From Verrucomicrobiales bacterium (GTDB lineage Bacteria > Verrucomicrobiota > Verrucomicrobiae > Limisphaerales > UBA1100): a stretch of 46,914 nt of DNA. Positions 33,910 to 42,428 of the stretch are shown piece after piece. The notes under the pieces were generated by a model that saw only the letters and a list, made by a program, of their open reading frames with translations, did not search any database and was not told the origin of the DNA. Both the position numbers and the translations under genes were made by a program. The DNA is taken from the NCBI GenBank assembly GCA_002721895.1, contig PBLV01000045.1:1-46914 (forward strand), read 5' to 3'. Positions within the stretch are counted from its first letter, which is position 1. Every line of letters begins with the position of its first letter.

Positions 33910-34625
33910 GCAGCCTCTGCCTCCAGCAACAAAGCCACGCACAAATCCGGAAAATCCACCCCAACCTCCATCATCGCCCTCAAATTCTCCTTGAAATCAG
34001 GCAGTGTCTTCAAAACCGGAAGCGGGAGAGGTTTGAGATACAATCCCTCCTCATGCGTCACCTTCCAACCGTGGTTTTCAACATCTGCCCGCAAGGTGTC
34101 ACGGCAATACTGGCGCTGGTGTCCCAAGGCCCTGTCGTTTTCGTTCAAGCTGTATATGTCGTCAATCTTGCCCAATTCCAAACCCATCCGGCGGTTGAGA
34201 GACTTGGCATTGGGCACAGCAATATACAAGCGGCCACCGGGAAGCAAAAGCGCGCGATAACGGTCAAGAATCAGTCCCGGATCATCCACATGCTCGAGAA
34301 TAAATCCCATGATAATCACGTCAAACCGGTCACCAGTCTCAAAGGTCTCGAACCACCCTTCCACAATTTCGCCGCTGAAATCCGGGTGAGAATCCCTGAA
34401 GCGCCGAATCATGACTGGGGATCCCTCAACCATCATGTGACGGTCACATGCCTCATTGAAAATTGAAGCCGTGTAGCCATGCCCGATCCCCAATTCCAAG
34501 AGTTGCGCGCAGTGCCCAAACCGGCCCACCACCCGCTTGGGATACCAATGCATTAGGAGATCATTCTCAATGGCCACCGGGGAATCGGGAGAATATTCGG
34601 ATGTAAACGCGTCCAGCTTGTTCAC
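33906..34625 (-). CDS. Class I SAM-dependent methyltransferase
   Basis: The protein has 239 residues. Start GTG 34625 overlaps the GT2 stop by four bases. LLELGIGHGYTASIF is motif I, then GEIVEGWFETFETGDRFDVIIMGFILEHVDDPGLILDRYRALLLPGGRLYIAVPN, a Methyltransf_11/23 pattern including the post-motif PGG. Such enzymes in glycan operons mostly O-methylate sugars or carry out C- or N-methylation. Residues after 150 (LGHQRQYCRDTL, LYLKPLPLPVL) are close to those of capsular methyltransferases. Substrate unknown. Confidence 0.87.
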   Translation of the reverse strand: MNKLDAFTSEYSPDSPVAIENDLLMHWYPKRVVGRFGHCAQLLELGIGHGYTASIFNEACDRHMMVEGSPVMIRRFRDSHPDFSGEIVEGWFETFETGDRFDVIIMGFILEHVDDPGLILDRYRALLLPGGRLYIAVPNAKSLNRRMGLELGKIDDIYSLNENDRALGHQRQYCRDTLRADVENHGWKVTHEEGLYLKPLPLPVLKTLPDFKENLRAMMEVGVDFPDLCVALLLEAEAA

Positions 34626-35593
34626 GGCCTTCGGAAATGACCCTGCCCAAGAACCCTCCGCAGGGCAACCGCCAAGTTACCCAAGCACCATGCGGGCAGG
34701 CCGGTGATTGCGCGAGTCGTTCGCAATGCCTCCGCACGGCGAACTGAATCCAAATCCTCAATGCCACCCAACAAAATCCGCGCCGCGGCAGCGACAAAAC
34801 ATCGCCGACGAAAATTCGCCATCCAACCCGATTTGCCGCGAATTTCATCCACCCGGGAAGTGGCTCTCCAGTAGTCCTGGATCAACTCCGCCGGACGCTC
34901 GCGGTTACGCGTGGTCGTAGTGGCCCCATGGCGACGATATTGGCAAAGTGCCTCGGGCACCTCAAAGAACCGTTTGTAATCACGGGTACACTCGGAAAAA
35001 AACACCGCATCCGCGCACTGAATAAACTCCAGCCGCAACCCAGCCGGCAGCGGGCGTCGATCCGTCTTCATCAACACCGCCGGCGTGCATATAGTTCGCA
35101 ACACCGCCTGAGCCGCCAAGAAATCCTCCATGGGAATTTCCCGTACCGGCGCGCCCGATTCAATCCGAAACGAATTCGCCAAGTCCCCTTCCTCCAAAAG
35201 ACGCCCCTCCTCATCGATCACCTCAAACGCAGAATACGACAGTGCATTTCCCTCCACCCCAACCAGGGGTTCAAGAACACGTTCCACAAAAGTCGGTTTC
35301 ACCAAGTCGTCCGCCGTCATCATGTGCAGAACATCCGTTTCCGACGCAAACTCCATCCCCAAGTTGAAACTAAGACCACTGTGCAGATGCTCTGCCGTCC
35401 GGCGATATTCCACCCCCTCCCCGGCAAACCCCTTCGCAATCTCTGCCGTGTCATCCGTCGAGCAATTATCCTGAACGATTAATCGGTCCGGCCGCCGTGT
35501 CTGCCCCAGCAAAGATCGCAGTGTCGCCTCAATAAAGGGTCCACCGTTGTAAACAGGAACCACCGTAGTGACATGAAACGATTCCCCAATCAA
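34622..35593 (-). CDS. Family 2 glycosyltransferase
   Basis: The protein has 323 residues from TTG 35593, chosen because it lies two bases after the WbqC stop and follows AAAGGGGG at a 5-base spacing. An extension upstream would read through the WbqC gene. The GT2 fold is shown by VTTVVPVYNGGPFIEATLRSLLGQTRRPDRLIVQDNCSTDDTAEIA and the DXD-like MTADDLVKPTFVE. It transfers a sugar from a nucleotide donor, probably during assembly of a surface glycan in the cytoplasm. The C-terminal third is basic and amphipathic, consistent with membrane association. Whether its donor is the operon's own CDP sugar is not visible. Confidence 0.88.
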   Translation of the reverse strand: MIGESFHVTTVVPVYNGGPFIEATLRSLLGQTRRPDRLIVQDNCSTDDTAEIAKGFAGEGVEYRRTAEHLHSGLSFNLGMEFASETDVLHMMTADDLVKPTFVERVLEPLVGVEGNALSYSAFEVIDEEGRLLEEGDLANSFRIESGAPVREIPMEDFLAAQAVLRTICTPAVLMKTDRRPLPAGLRLEFIQCADAVFFSECTRDYKRFFEVPEALCQYRRHGATTTTRNRERPAELIQDYWRATSRVDEIRGKSGWMANFRRRCFVAAAARILLGGIEDLDSVRRAEALRTTRAITGLPAWCLGNLAVALRRVLGQGHFRRP

Positions 35594-35595
35594 AA

Positions 35596-36315
35596 CTACC
35601 CCCTTTCCCACCTCAGGAATTCCCTCCAAGGAACCGTGCCAGACACAATAAACTCTCTTCCCGCGGGCCCACAATTTGCCACCAAATCAAGGCCCGTGAC
35701 ATATGGCGTAAACTCCCCATGCAACTGCGGATATTCCCGCTTTTCATAATCCATGTATTCCACTCTCACCCCAGCCGCCTCAAACGCCTCATGATCCAGA
35801 TAATTCTTGGCGCCATGACCTGTCACATAACGCTCCCCGTCCACCTTCTGGCAAAGCTTCAACACCCGTTCAGATCCGCCACCATTCACGCCAAGATCCG
35901 AAGATCGCATATCCTTTGGCATCATCCCAAAATAACCAGCCATATCGATCATGCTTGCAGTTCCCAAGCCCGACAGCGATTCGTGTGTCAAACTGAGCAC
36001 CGACTCCGCCAAATCTAACATTTCCCCCATGAAAGGTGCTGCCGCGTATGCCTGCTGAAGCGTAGCCAAATGCTTGCGCCGCCAACTACCAGACGCTGGC
36101 TGAACCTCATTGAGTTTATTCTTCATTGGGTGATCGGCCCTCGGAATAGTCAGCCACTGAACGCCTTGCGAAGTCTTCACCTGCACACGATTAAAAAAAC
36201 TCCCCTTTGAAAAATCTGCATCATCCAAACAAATAAACACATCGGCCAACGCCATCTGCTCCAGCATGCCGACCCATGGGAAGTACATGGGTTGCGATAT
36301 AACCACGGTTTTCAT
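35596..36315 (-). CDS. WbqC-family protein
   Basis: The protein has 239 residues. The N-terminus VVISQPMYFPWVGMLEQMALADVFICLDDADFSKGSFFNRVQVKT is the recognisable WbqC pattern, and the C-terminal YLDHEAFEAAGVRVEYMDYEKREYPQLHGEFTPYVTGLDLVANCG also matches. The name comes from an O-antigen gene; the enzymatic activity of the family is, to my knowledge, not firmly established. In glycan clusters it tends to accompany 4-aminotransferases, as here, hence an acyl or aminoacyl role is often proposed. It sits nine bases after the C-methyltransferase gene. Confidence 0.85.
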   Translation of the reverse strand: MKTVVISQPMYFPWVGMLEQMALADVFICLDDADFSKGSFFNRVQVKTSQGVQWLTIPRADHPMKNKLNEVQPASGSWRRKHLATLQQAYAAAPFMGEMLDLAESVLSLTHESLSGLGTASMIDMAGYFGMMPKDMRSSDLGVNGGGSERVLKLCQKVDGERYVTGHGAKNYLDHEAFEAAGVRVEYMDYEKREYPQLHGEFTPYVTGLDLVANCGPAGREFIVSGTVPWREFLRWERG

Positions 36316-36324
36316 TCCACCAGT

Positions 36325-37557
36325 TTAAACAAGTCTCATTTCTGGCAATGGAATCAAGAATCGGCCTCCCAATTCACGATACTCCGACTGCTGGGACTGG
36401 ATTTCGTCTGCAAAGTTCCAAGCTAACAATAATACAACATCCGGGCGTTTTTCCCGCAATGCACCCGGCTCCTTAATGGGCACACGCACCCCTGGCATTA
36501 GTCTTCCCTGTTTGTGTGGACTTCGGTCTGCCACAAAATCAATCTGTCTAGAATCCAGTCCGCAATAATTCATCAGGACCGCCCCTTTCGCCGCCGCTCC
36601 ATAGGCTGCCAATCGCTTCCCTTCCCCTCGCAACGATTCCACAAACTCTCGTAATTTCTTTCGGGTGTTCTGTGCACACTTGGCAAACCCATCATAAAAT
36701 GCGGTTGTTCCCACACCTATTTCCTCCTCATGCTCGCGCAGGATAGACACCGAATCATCCGCCGGGCAACCCTTGTGCCGGACAAATATCCGCAGTGATC
36801 CCCCATGCACTGACAGTTCCTCCACTTTGACAACCCGCAAGCCATGCCGCTCGAACAAGGGTTCCAGTGCAGTAAGCGTGAAGTAAAAAACATGCTCATG
36901 ATACACCGTGTCAAATTCCCCATAGGAAATCATTTTCGCCGCATGTGGAAATTCGAGGATTGCTGTCCCCGCATCACCCAATAAAACCCTCAAGGCTTCC
37001 CCAAAATCGTTGGGGTCAGGCACATGTGCAAACACATTGCAGGCGACGATCAAATCGGCCCGCTTCTCCTTGGCTAAATCACGTGCCAAGGCTGTGTTGA
37101 AAAAGTCCACCCTCGTCTCCACCCCTTTCTCCCTGGCCACTTGCGCCACGTTGCCCGCCGGTTCAATTCCCAAATGCGGTATCTCCGCCGCGGCAAAATG
37201 TCTGAGCAGATATCCATCATTGCTGGCGACTTCCACCACCCAGCTTTCCGCGCCAAGGCTGAATTCGTCCATATAGCGACGCGCACTTTCCTCTGCGTGC
37301 TTCAGCCATAAATCCGAATAGGAGGAAAAGTACACATACTCGCTGAAAAGATTCACCGGAGGGACAACATCCAAAATCTGCAACAACCAGCAATCCGTAC
37401 ACACTGCAAGCCGAAGAGGAAAGGACGGCTCCGGGTATTCCAAATCCTCCGGCCTTGGCAGGTTATTGGCCAATGGCTGTCTGCCAAGATCCAGAACCAA
37501 GCATCCCGCATTTGAACAACACGATCGGCAATGAAATTTGTCCAAAACGACACTCAT
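36325..37557 (-). CDS. Sugar C-methyltransferase (TylCIII/NovU-like)
   Basis: The protein has 410 residues, the normal length of the nucleotide-sugar C-methyltransferase family. The N-terminal zinc-binding region has CRSCC and CTDCW. The middle methyltransferase has EVASNDGYLLRHFAAAEIPHLGIEPAGNVA and VYHEHVFYFTLTALEPLFERHGL, the latter containing the catalytic-region Glu/His pattern of the family. The C-terminal third (YGAAAKGAVLMNYCGLDSRQIDFVADRSPHKQGRLMPG) is the second Rossmann domain. These enzymes C3- or C5-methylate dTDP- or CDP-keto-deoxy sugars after epimerisation. The ATG shares one base with the stop of the epimerase-like gene, which fits the reaction order. Confidence 0.9.
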   Translation of the reverse strand: MSVVLDKFHCRSCCSNAGCLVLDLGRQPLANNLPRPEDLEYPEPSFPLRLAVCTDCWLLQILDVVPPVNLFSEYVYFSSYSDLWLKHAEESARRYMDEFSLGAESWVVEVASNDGYLLRHFAAAEIPHLGIEPAGNVAQVAREKGVETRVDFFNTALARDLAKEKRADLIVACNVFAHVPDPNDFGEALRVLLGDAGTAILEFPHAAKMISYGEFDTVYHEHVFYFTLTALEPLFERHGLRVVKVEELSVHGGSLRIFVRHKGCPADDSVSILREHEEEIGVGTTAFYDGFAKCAQNTRKKLREFVESLRGEGKRLAAYGAAAKGAVLMNYCGLDSRQIDFVADRSPHKQGRLMPGVRVPIKEPGALREKRPDVVLLLAWNFADEIQSQQSEYRELGGRFLIPLPEMRLV

Positions 37558-38111
37558 TAAAATGGACTGGAAAACTCACTCCACTTTGGCATGGCAGCGT
37601 CCTTTTCCGAAAGCCTGGGTGAATCCATCGGCCACTTAATCCCTACCTCGGGATCATCCCATCGCAAACCTGCCGCGTGGTCCGGAGAATAGATTTCATC
37701 CATCTTGTACAAGAGTTGGACATCATCTGTAAGTGTGCAGAAACCATGGGCGCACCCCATAGGCACATAGACTTGATTCATTTGTGCTGCGCTCAACTGC
37801 ACCGAGTACCACCTGCCAAAAGTAGCCGAACTCCTTCGCAAATCCACGATCACATCAAACACGATTCCGCAAACGGCTCGGATGAGCTTCGTTTCAGCAA
37901 AAGGCGGGGTTTGGTAGTGCAGACCGCGCACAGTCCCACATGTCCGCGTCCATGACAGGCTCTCCTGCACCCACTCATTAGTCAATCCGTGGTCGCAAAA
38001 CCAATCAGCATCATAGATGCGAGCGAAGCTGCCTCGCTCATCGAAATGCGGAACGGGGACAATTTCAAACGCACCATCGATCGGCAGGGGTTTCAATTCC
38101 ATGGCACTCAT
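37557..38111 (-). CDS. dTDP-4-dehydrorhamnose 3,5-epimerase-like protein (RfbC family)
   Basis: The protein has 184 residues, the usual RmlC length. Start ATG 38111 overlaps the rfbG stop by four bases; the longer frame upstream was rejected. The RmlC cupin is visible in FDERGSFARIYDADWF, TVRGLHYQTPP (catalytic His), VDLRRSSATFG and YVPMGCAHGFCTL. The family epimerises C3 and/or C5 of 4-keto-6-deoxy nucleotide sugars. Here the substrate is more likely CDP-4-keto-6-deoxyglucose made by rfbF and rfbG. Since a C-methyltransferase follows, it may act chiefly at C3 or C5 to prepare the methylation. Confidence 0.88.
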   Translation of the reverse strand: MSAMELKPLPIDGAFEIVPVPHFDERGSFARIYDADWFCDHGLTNEWVQESLSWTRTCGTVRGLHYQTPPFAETKLIRAVCGIVFDVIVDLRRSSATFGRWYSVQLSAAQMNQVYVPMGCAHGFCTLTDDVQLLYKMDEIYSPDHAAGLRWDDPEVGIKWPMDSPRLSEKDAAMPKWSEFSSPF

Positions 38112-39184
38112 TTTGTCCAAGGATTGCCCGCCATTTCGGCCCCGTCGCAATAAAGTCTAATTTGCTCCTGGGAAAAAGCCCGCACATCCTCTGCGTGGTC
38201 TTGGTGCCGGGAACGATACCAGACAGCCGTTTGTTCCACTGCGGTTTTCCACGTCCAAGTTGGCCTCCATCCCAGTTCTTTTTTTGCGAGGGCGATGGAT
38301 AACGTCAATCGCGCTGCTTCCGGTGGTGGATTATTCTCCGCCATGTTTTCCCACTCGCCTGGCCAGTGTTTCAAAAACTCATCCATTAATTGCTGCACGG
38401 ATTGGATCGAGTCTGGCTCAGGCCCAAAATTATAAGCCGGTGAAGCTGTCTCCATCCGGCTCCCCAGCCACAGATATCCTGACAGGCAATCCAACACATG
38501 TTGCCAAGGCCGCACGGCTTCTGGATTGCGCACCGGCACGGGCTGACCTCTCTGCAGAGCTCGTACCGCATCCGGCACAATCCGGTCAGGCGCATAGTCC
38601 CCGCCTCCAATCACGTTGCCAGCCCGAGCCGTGGCAACCAGAGCCAATTTTTCATTCCTGTTGAAGAAAGACCGACGCCAACTGTGCGCCACCAGTTCCG
38701 CCGCCGCTTTACTTGATGAGTATACATCCGCGCCACCCAGTGCATCTTCCTCGGAATGCTGCCGATCACTTTCATTGGCGTAGCACTTGTCGCTGGTGAC
38801 CACCAGCACGGGGGTCTTCAAGCCCAACCGGCGTACCGACTCCAGCACATACGCGGTGCCCATCACATTTGTTGCCATCGTCTCCAGTGGCTCCTCGTAG
38901 GAGTGTCGGACCAACGGTTGAGCAGCCAGATGAAAAACGAAGTCAGGTTTAACCTTTCGTATCACCGCCTTCACATCCTCAAAATTCCGAATATTACAGT
39001 GGGCTTCGGACGCGAATGTGCCTGGGGCGATGATCTCGTGCAGGCTTGGTTCCGTGGGCGGCTCCAGCCCAACTCCGTGGACTATCGCCCCGAGTTCTTG
39101 CAACCACAGTGACAACCACCCACCCTTGAACCCCGTGTGCCCGGTCACCAGCACGCGGCGGTTCCTGTAGTAATCCCCAAACAT
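38108..39184 (-). CDS. rfbG: CDP-glucose 4,6-dehydratase
   Basis: The protein has 358 residues, matching RfbG/DdhB. It removes water from CDP-glucose to give CDP-4-keto-6-deoxyglucose using bound NAD+. The SDR fold shows VTGHTGFKGGWLSLWLQELGA, FHLAAQPLVRHSYEEPLETMATNVMGT, VTSDKCYAN and the catalytic YSSSK. RGQPVPVRNPEAVRPWQHVLDCLSGYLWLG is typical of CDP-glucose dehydratases rather than dTDP-type RmlB. It starts three bases after the rfbF stop. There is no CDP-6-deoxy-3,4-glucoseen reductase or E1 dehydratase (ddhC/rfbH) in the window, so 3-deoxy sugars such as tyvelose are unlikely products. Confidence 0.93.
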   Translation of the reverse strand: MFGDYYRNRRVLVTGHTGFKGGWLSLWLQELGAIVHGVGLEPPTEPSLHEIIAPGTFASEAHCNIRNFEDVKAVIRKVKPDFVFHLAAQPLVRHSYEEPLETMATNVMGTAYVLESVRRLGLKTPVLVVTSDKCYANESDRQHSEEDALGGADVYSSSKAAAELVAHSWRRSFFNRNEKLALVATARAGNVIGGGDYAPDRIVPDAVRALQRGQPVPVRNPEAVRPWQHVLDCLSGYLWLGSRMETASPAYNFGPEPDSIQSVQQLMDEFLKHWPGEWENMAENNPPPEAARLTLSIALAKKELGWRPTWTWKTAVEQTAVWYRSRHQDHAEDVRAFSQEQIRLYCDGAEMAGNPWTK

Positions 39185-39187
39185 CGC

Positions 39188-39961
39188 CTACCAAGTTTTC
39201 CACGGCGCCCTACCGCTCGACCACATGTTCTCCAACAATTGCTGTTCGCGATAGGTGTCCATGCACTGCCAAAAGTCATCGTGGCAAAACGCCTTCAATT
39301 GGCCGGAGGCCGACAGAGCTTTCATCGGCTCTTGTTCCAAAATGCAGTCGTCCCCGGAAAGGTAATTAATGATCCCTCGGTTAAACACCATGAAGCCGCC
39401 GTTGATATAGGCGTCTTCTTGGTTGGGTTTCTCGCGGAAACCGGTGATCGTAAAATCCTTGAGCGACAGTTCGCCATAGCGGCCCGCGGGTTTAACCGCT
39501 GTGATCGTTGCCAAAGTCCCATGCTGTTGGTGAAACTCAATCGAGGCGTTGATGTCAACGTCTGACAAACCATCACCGTATGTAAACAGGAAGGTTTCAT
39601 CCGGGACGTGTTTCATGGCTCTCCGCAGACGTCCACCCGTCTGGGTTTCCTGGCCAGTATCGAGCAAGGTCACAGTCCAGTCCTCGATGCCTTCGTTGTC
39701 GTGAAAATCAATCTTGGACTGTGGCCCCATTTGCAGCGTGACATCGTGGGTATGCCAAAGGAAATTGCGGAAGTAATCCTTGATGACTTCTCCCTTGTAG
39801 CCGAGACACAGGATGAAGTCCTTGTGCCCATGGCTCGCATAGTGCTTCATGATGTGCCACAGGATGGGCTGCGGCCCCACAGACACCATGGGCTTGGGGC
39901 GGAATTCCGTTTCCTCCCGCAGACGCGTGCCCAAGCCGCCGCATAGAATCACCACCTTCAT
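39188..39961 (-). CDS. rfbF: Glucose-1-phosphate cytidylyltransferase
   Basis: The protein has 257 residues, the length of RfbF/DdhA. It makes CDP-glucose from CTP and glucose-1-phosphate. The nucleotidyltransferase signature is VVILCGGLGTRLREETEFRPKPMVSVG, followed by LCLGYKGEVIKDYF, the YGDGLSDVD metal site and YINGGFMVFNRGIINYL, with EKP of FREKPNQE. The ATG at 39961 sits 13 codons inside the longer frame and matches family starts. It is the first gene of the 13-kb operon. The 96 bases between it and the small lipoprotein gene on the other strand should contain the operon promoter, which I could not identify confidently. Confidence 0.94.
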   Translation of the reverse strand: MKVVILCGGLGTRLREETEFRPKPMVSVGPQPILWHIMKHYASHGHKDFILCLGYKGEVIKDYFRNFLWHTHDVTLQMGPQSKIDFHDNEGIEDWTVTLLDTGQETQTGGRLRRAMKHVPDETFLFTYGDGLSDVDINASIEFHQQHGTLATITAVKPAGRYGELSLKDFTITGFREKPNQEDAYINGGFMVFNRGIINYLSGDDCILEQEPMKALSASGQLKAFCHDDFWQCMDTYREQQLLENMWSSGRAPWKTW

Positions 39962-40057
39962 CTGCCGCCGCACCGTACGCCAGTGGAGGCAAGGGTTCAA
40001 TGTAAACAGGATCCGCTTTTGGATTGATCCGGCGAGAACGGATGCTACGTTCGCCGC

Positions 40058-40207
40058 ATGAAAGCCTTCCGCCTGATTCTCCTCTTGGCCACGGTAGCCG
40101 TGTTTGGCTCAGGATGCTGGTCCACCAAACGGTTTTTCCACGAGTTAAGATGGTCCGGCCAGCAGGAGCCCGTTCCTCAGGAACCGGGAGAAGTTACTCC
40201 CGGCTGA
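40058..40207 (+). CDS. Small predicted lipoprotein (49 residues)
   Basis: A short frame of 49 residues opens with MKAFRLILLLATVAVFGSGC: a basic start, a hydrophobic core and a lipobox FGSG-C with Cys20. The mature 30-residue tail is WSTKRFFHELRWSG followed by an acidic, Pro-rich QEPVPQEPGEVTP. Small entericidin-like or LPS-assembly-type lipoproteins have this form, but I recognise no family. It lies between the divergent rfbF and the methyltransferase gene. A convincing SD was not seen, so the gene is not certain; the fit of the lipoprotein signal is the main support. Confidence 0.55.
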   Translation: MKAFRLILLLATVAVFGSGCWSTKRFFHELRWSGQQEPVPQEPGEVTPG

Positions 40208-40257
40208 GCCTTCACGCTTGCTCCCCTCCCGCCCTGTTGGCACATTGATGGCCGGGG

Positions 40258-41283
40258 GTGCGTGATATTCTTTTCAGGTTGTTTCCGCCGGACGGGCTGG
40301 CACGCAGGGCCGTCAATGGCCTGATGCCGGTGGCTGACGTTTTGCTTCTTCCGTGCACGTTTCTGGCCTCCTCTCTGCTTTGCGCCATTCGAATGGCGGG
40401 CGTTGAACGATTCCGCGCCGCACGCTGGGCGTTCAGGAAAACCGGTGTGTTTCCCGTGCGCGACCAATACTACGAGCCGCTGGTCAACCCAAGCCACCTC
40501 CACCGGTCGCTGGACGAGCCACGCGAACTGCCCGGCATCAAATGGTCCGACACCGAACAACTGGAGCTGTTGCAAAAATTTGACTACGCCAACGAATTGC
40601 TTGCCTTTCCTTGGGCACCCGACGGCAAGGGCGGCTTCTATTATAGCAACCCCGCCTTCGGCCCGGGCGATGCCGATGTGCTCTACAGCCTCGTGCGCCA
40701 TCTAAAGCCACGCCGTTTCATTGAAATTGGCAGCGGTCACTCAACGCTTCTCACCCGAAAAGCCCTCCAGCGCAACCGCGAGGAAAACCCGGATTGCCGT
40801 TGCCGCCATATCTGCATCGAGCCCTACGAGGCGCCTTGGCTGGAACAGTTGGAGGTGGAATTGATCCGCGAACGGCTGGAACGGATGGATCTCAAGCTCT
40901 TCACCGAGTTGCAGGCCGGCGACGTTTTGTTCATTGACTCCTCGCACGTCATTCGACCGCAAGGCGATGTCCTCCGCGAGTACCTCGAAATCCTGCCCCG
41001 CCTTGCCCCGGGCGTTTGGGTGCATGTGCATGACATCCACACACCCCGCGACTATCCCCCGGCCTGGGTGAAGGACGAGGTTAAACTATGGAACGAACAG
41101 TATCTGCTGGAGGCATTTTTATCACACAACAACGATTTTCGGGTGGCCTGGATGATGGGGCACATGTTTCACACCCATCAAGAAGCCGTCCTGGCCGGGT
41201 GCCCGGCCCTTCGGCGCGCGCGAAAGCAAGGCCATAACGCCTGTGGCGGAAGCCTCTGGCTGGAAAGATTGGGTCAGGGTTAG
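40258..41283 (+). CDS. Class I SAM methyltransferase, Methyltransf_24-like
   Basis: The protein has 341 residues from GTG 40258. The first 50 residues include a hydrophobic segment (ADVLLLPCTFLASSLLC) that could be a membrane anchor. The methyltransferase fold shows RFIEIGSGHSTLLTRKAL (motif I), HICIEPYEAPWLEQL, DVLFIDSSHVIRPQGDVLREYLEILPRLAPGVWVHVHDI, typical of Methyltransf_24. It begins 50 bases after the small lipoprotein gene. Its TAG stop overlaps the TAA stop of the convergent GT4 gene. A role in methylating a surface glycan is inferred from neighbours. Confidence 0.82.
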   Translation: MRDILFRLFPPDGLARRAVNGLMPVADVLLLPCTFLASSLLCAIRMAGVERFRAARWAFRKTGVFPVRDQYYEPLVNPSHLHRSLDEPRELPGIKWSDTEQLELLQKFDYANELLAFPWAPDGKGGFYYSNPAFGPGDADVLYSLVRHLKPRRFIEIGSGHSTLLTRKALQRNREENPDCRCRHICIEPYEAPWLEQLEVELIRERLERMDLKLFTELQAGDVLFIDSSHVIRPQGDVLREYLEILPRLAPGVWVHVHDIHTPRDYPPAWVKDEVKLWNEQYLLEAFLSHNNDFRVAWMMGHMFHTHQEAVLAGCPALRRARKQGHNACGGSLWLERLGQG

Positions 41284-42428
41284 CGGCCCAACAACGAGGC
41301 GACGCGCTTGGCAAAATCATCGGGTGAAAACATGCGCCGAATTTCCACTTCTGCCTTTCGTTCCTTCGTCGTGAGATCACGGCGCCCGGCGATGGTTTCC
41401 AACAACCGCGAAGCCAAGTCAGAGGCGTCCGGCTGGATTGTGCAGGCCAGTGGATAGCCCTCAAGCACCTCGGGAATGGCCCCCCGCTCACTCGCCACCA
41501 CGTGCCGCTCCATTAACCGCCCTTCCAAGGCTGTCCGGCAAAGGCTCTCCTCCACACGGGAGGGCACACAAACAATCTCATGCTCGCTGACCAACGCGGG
41601 CACCTCTTCCGGGGGCACAGACGGGAGCAAATGAACCCGCTCATCATCGCGGGCTGTGGCGCGAGCCTCGTCGGCCAATGGTCCATCCAAGCCGGCCAAA
41701 GTCAACGTGGCCTTGTCGCGCAATTGCGGCCATGCGTCCAGCAGCAGGTCCACCCCTTTTTCGGGCGACAAGCGTCCAAGGAACAACAGGCGCGCCGGGC
41801 CATCACGCCGGGCGGGCACCGGACTTGCCTTTAAAAGTGCGTCGTCAAGGGGAGGGTGCAAGGTTGTGTAACGGTTCTCGCCCGCAAAAGCCGCCCCTTG
41901 GCCACGAGTGAAGCGTGAAACGGCCGCCACTGAGTGACAGCGGGCCATGGAGAACTGCCACAGCGGTTCCCGCATGGCGAGCAGCTTGGAAATGAGGGGC
42001 CCAGCGATGGATTTGATGTTTAGCCGGTCCAGTCGTCGCGGCAGGTTTTCCTGCAGCCACAGGGCCACGGGCGGGCCTCCGGGCTGGGCCAAGTCAACGG
42101 CAAGGGTCACGGCGTTGAAATCCACGCAAAAGACACCATCATAACTGAAGGGCTCGACCTTTCCGCGAGCCTCTGCCAAGAGGTATGCATCCATGCCAGG
42201 CCCCGGCAGAAAGATGATGGATCGCTTGAACCACTGCTCGCCGGGCCGCCGCCACCACGGCACACGCAAACGGTGGATGCCTTTTTCACCGTGCGGCTTG
42301 CCGCCCGCAAGGCAGAGCACATCCACCTCCCACCCGGCGTCAAGCAGCAGGCTTCGAGCTCGACGGGCCACCAATTCCGCGCCCCCAAAGTCGTGCTCGT
42401 AAAACAGTGAGACCAGCAGGATGCGCAT
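41280..42428 (-). CDS. Family 4 glycosyltransferase
   Basis: The protein has 382 residues, typical of GT4 (GT-B fold). The N-terminal domain opens MRILLVSLFYEHDFGGAELVARRARSLL, and the C-terminal donor domain has LLFLGRLSPEKGVDLLLDAW and VCVPSRVEESLCRTALEGRLMERHVVASERGAIPEVL, containing the EX7E-like nucleotide-sugar site in a modified form. It transfers a sugar to a lipid-linked or polysaccharide acceptor in the cytoplasm. The ATG shares one base with the stop of the upstream methyltransferase (TAATG), so the two are coupled. It is convergent with the Methyltransf_24 gene. Confidence 0.9.
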   Translation of the reverse strand: MRILLVSLFYEHDFGGAELVARRARSLLLDAGWEVDVLCLAGGKPHGEKGIHRLRVPWWRRPGEQWFKRSIIFLPGPGMDAYLLAEARGKVEPFSYDGVFCVDFNAVTLAVDLAQPGGPPVALWLQENLPRRLDRLNIKSIAGPLISKLLAMREPLWQFSMARCHSVAAVSRFTRGQGAAFAGENRYTTLHPPLDDALLKASPVPARRDGPARLLFLGRLSPEKGVDLLLDAWPQLRDKATLTLAGLDGPLADEARATARDDERVHLLPSVPPEEVPALVSEHEIVCVPSRVEESLCRTALEGRLMERHVVASERGAIPEVLEGYPLACTIQPDASDLASRLLETIAGRRDLTTKERKAEVEIRRMFSPDDFAKRVASLLGR

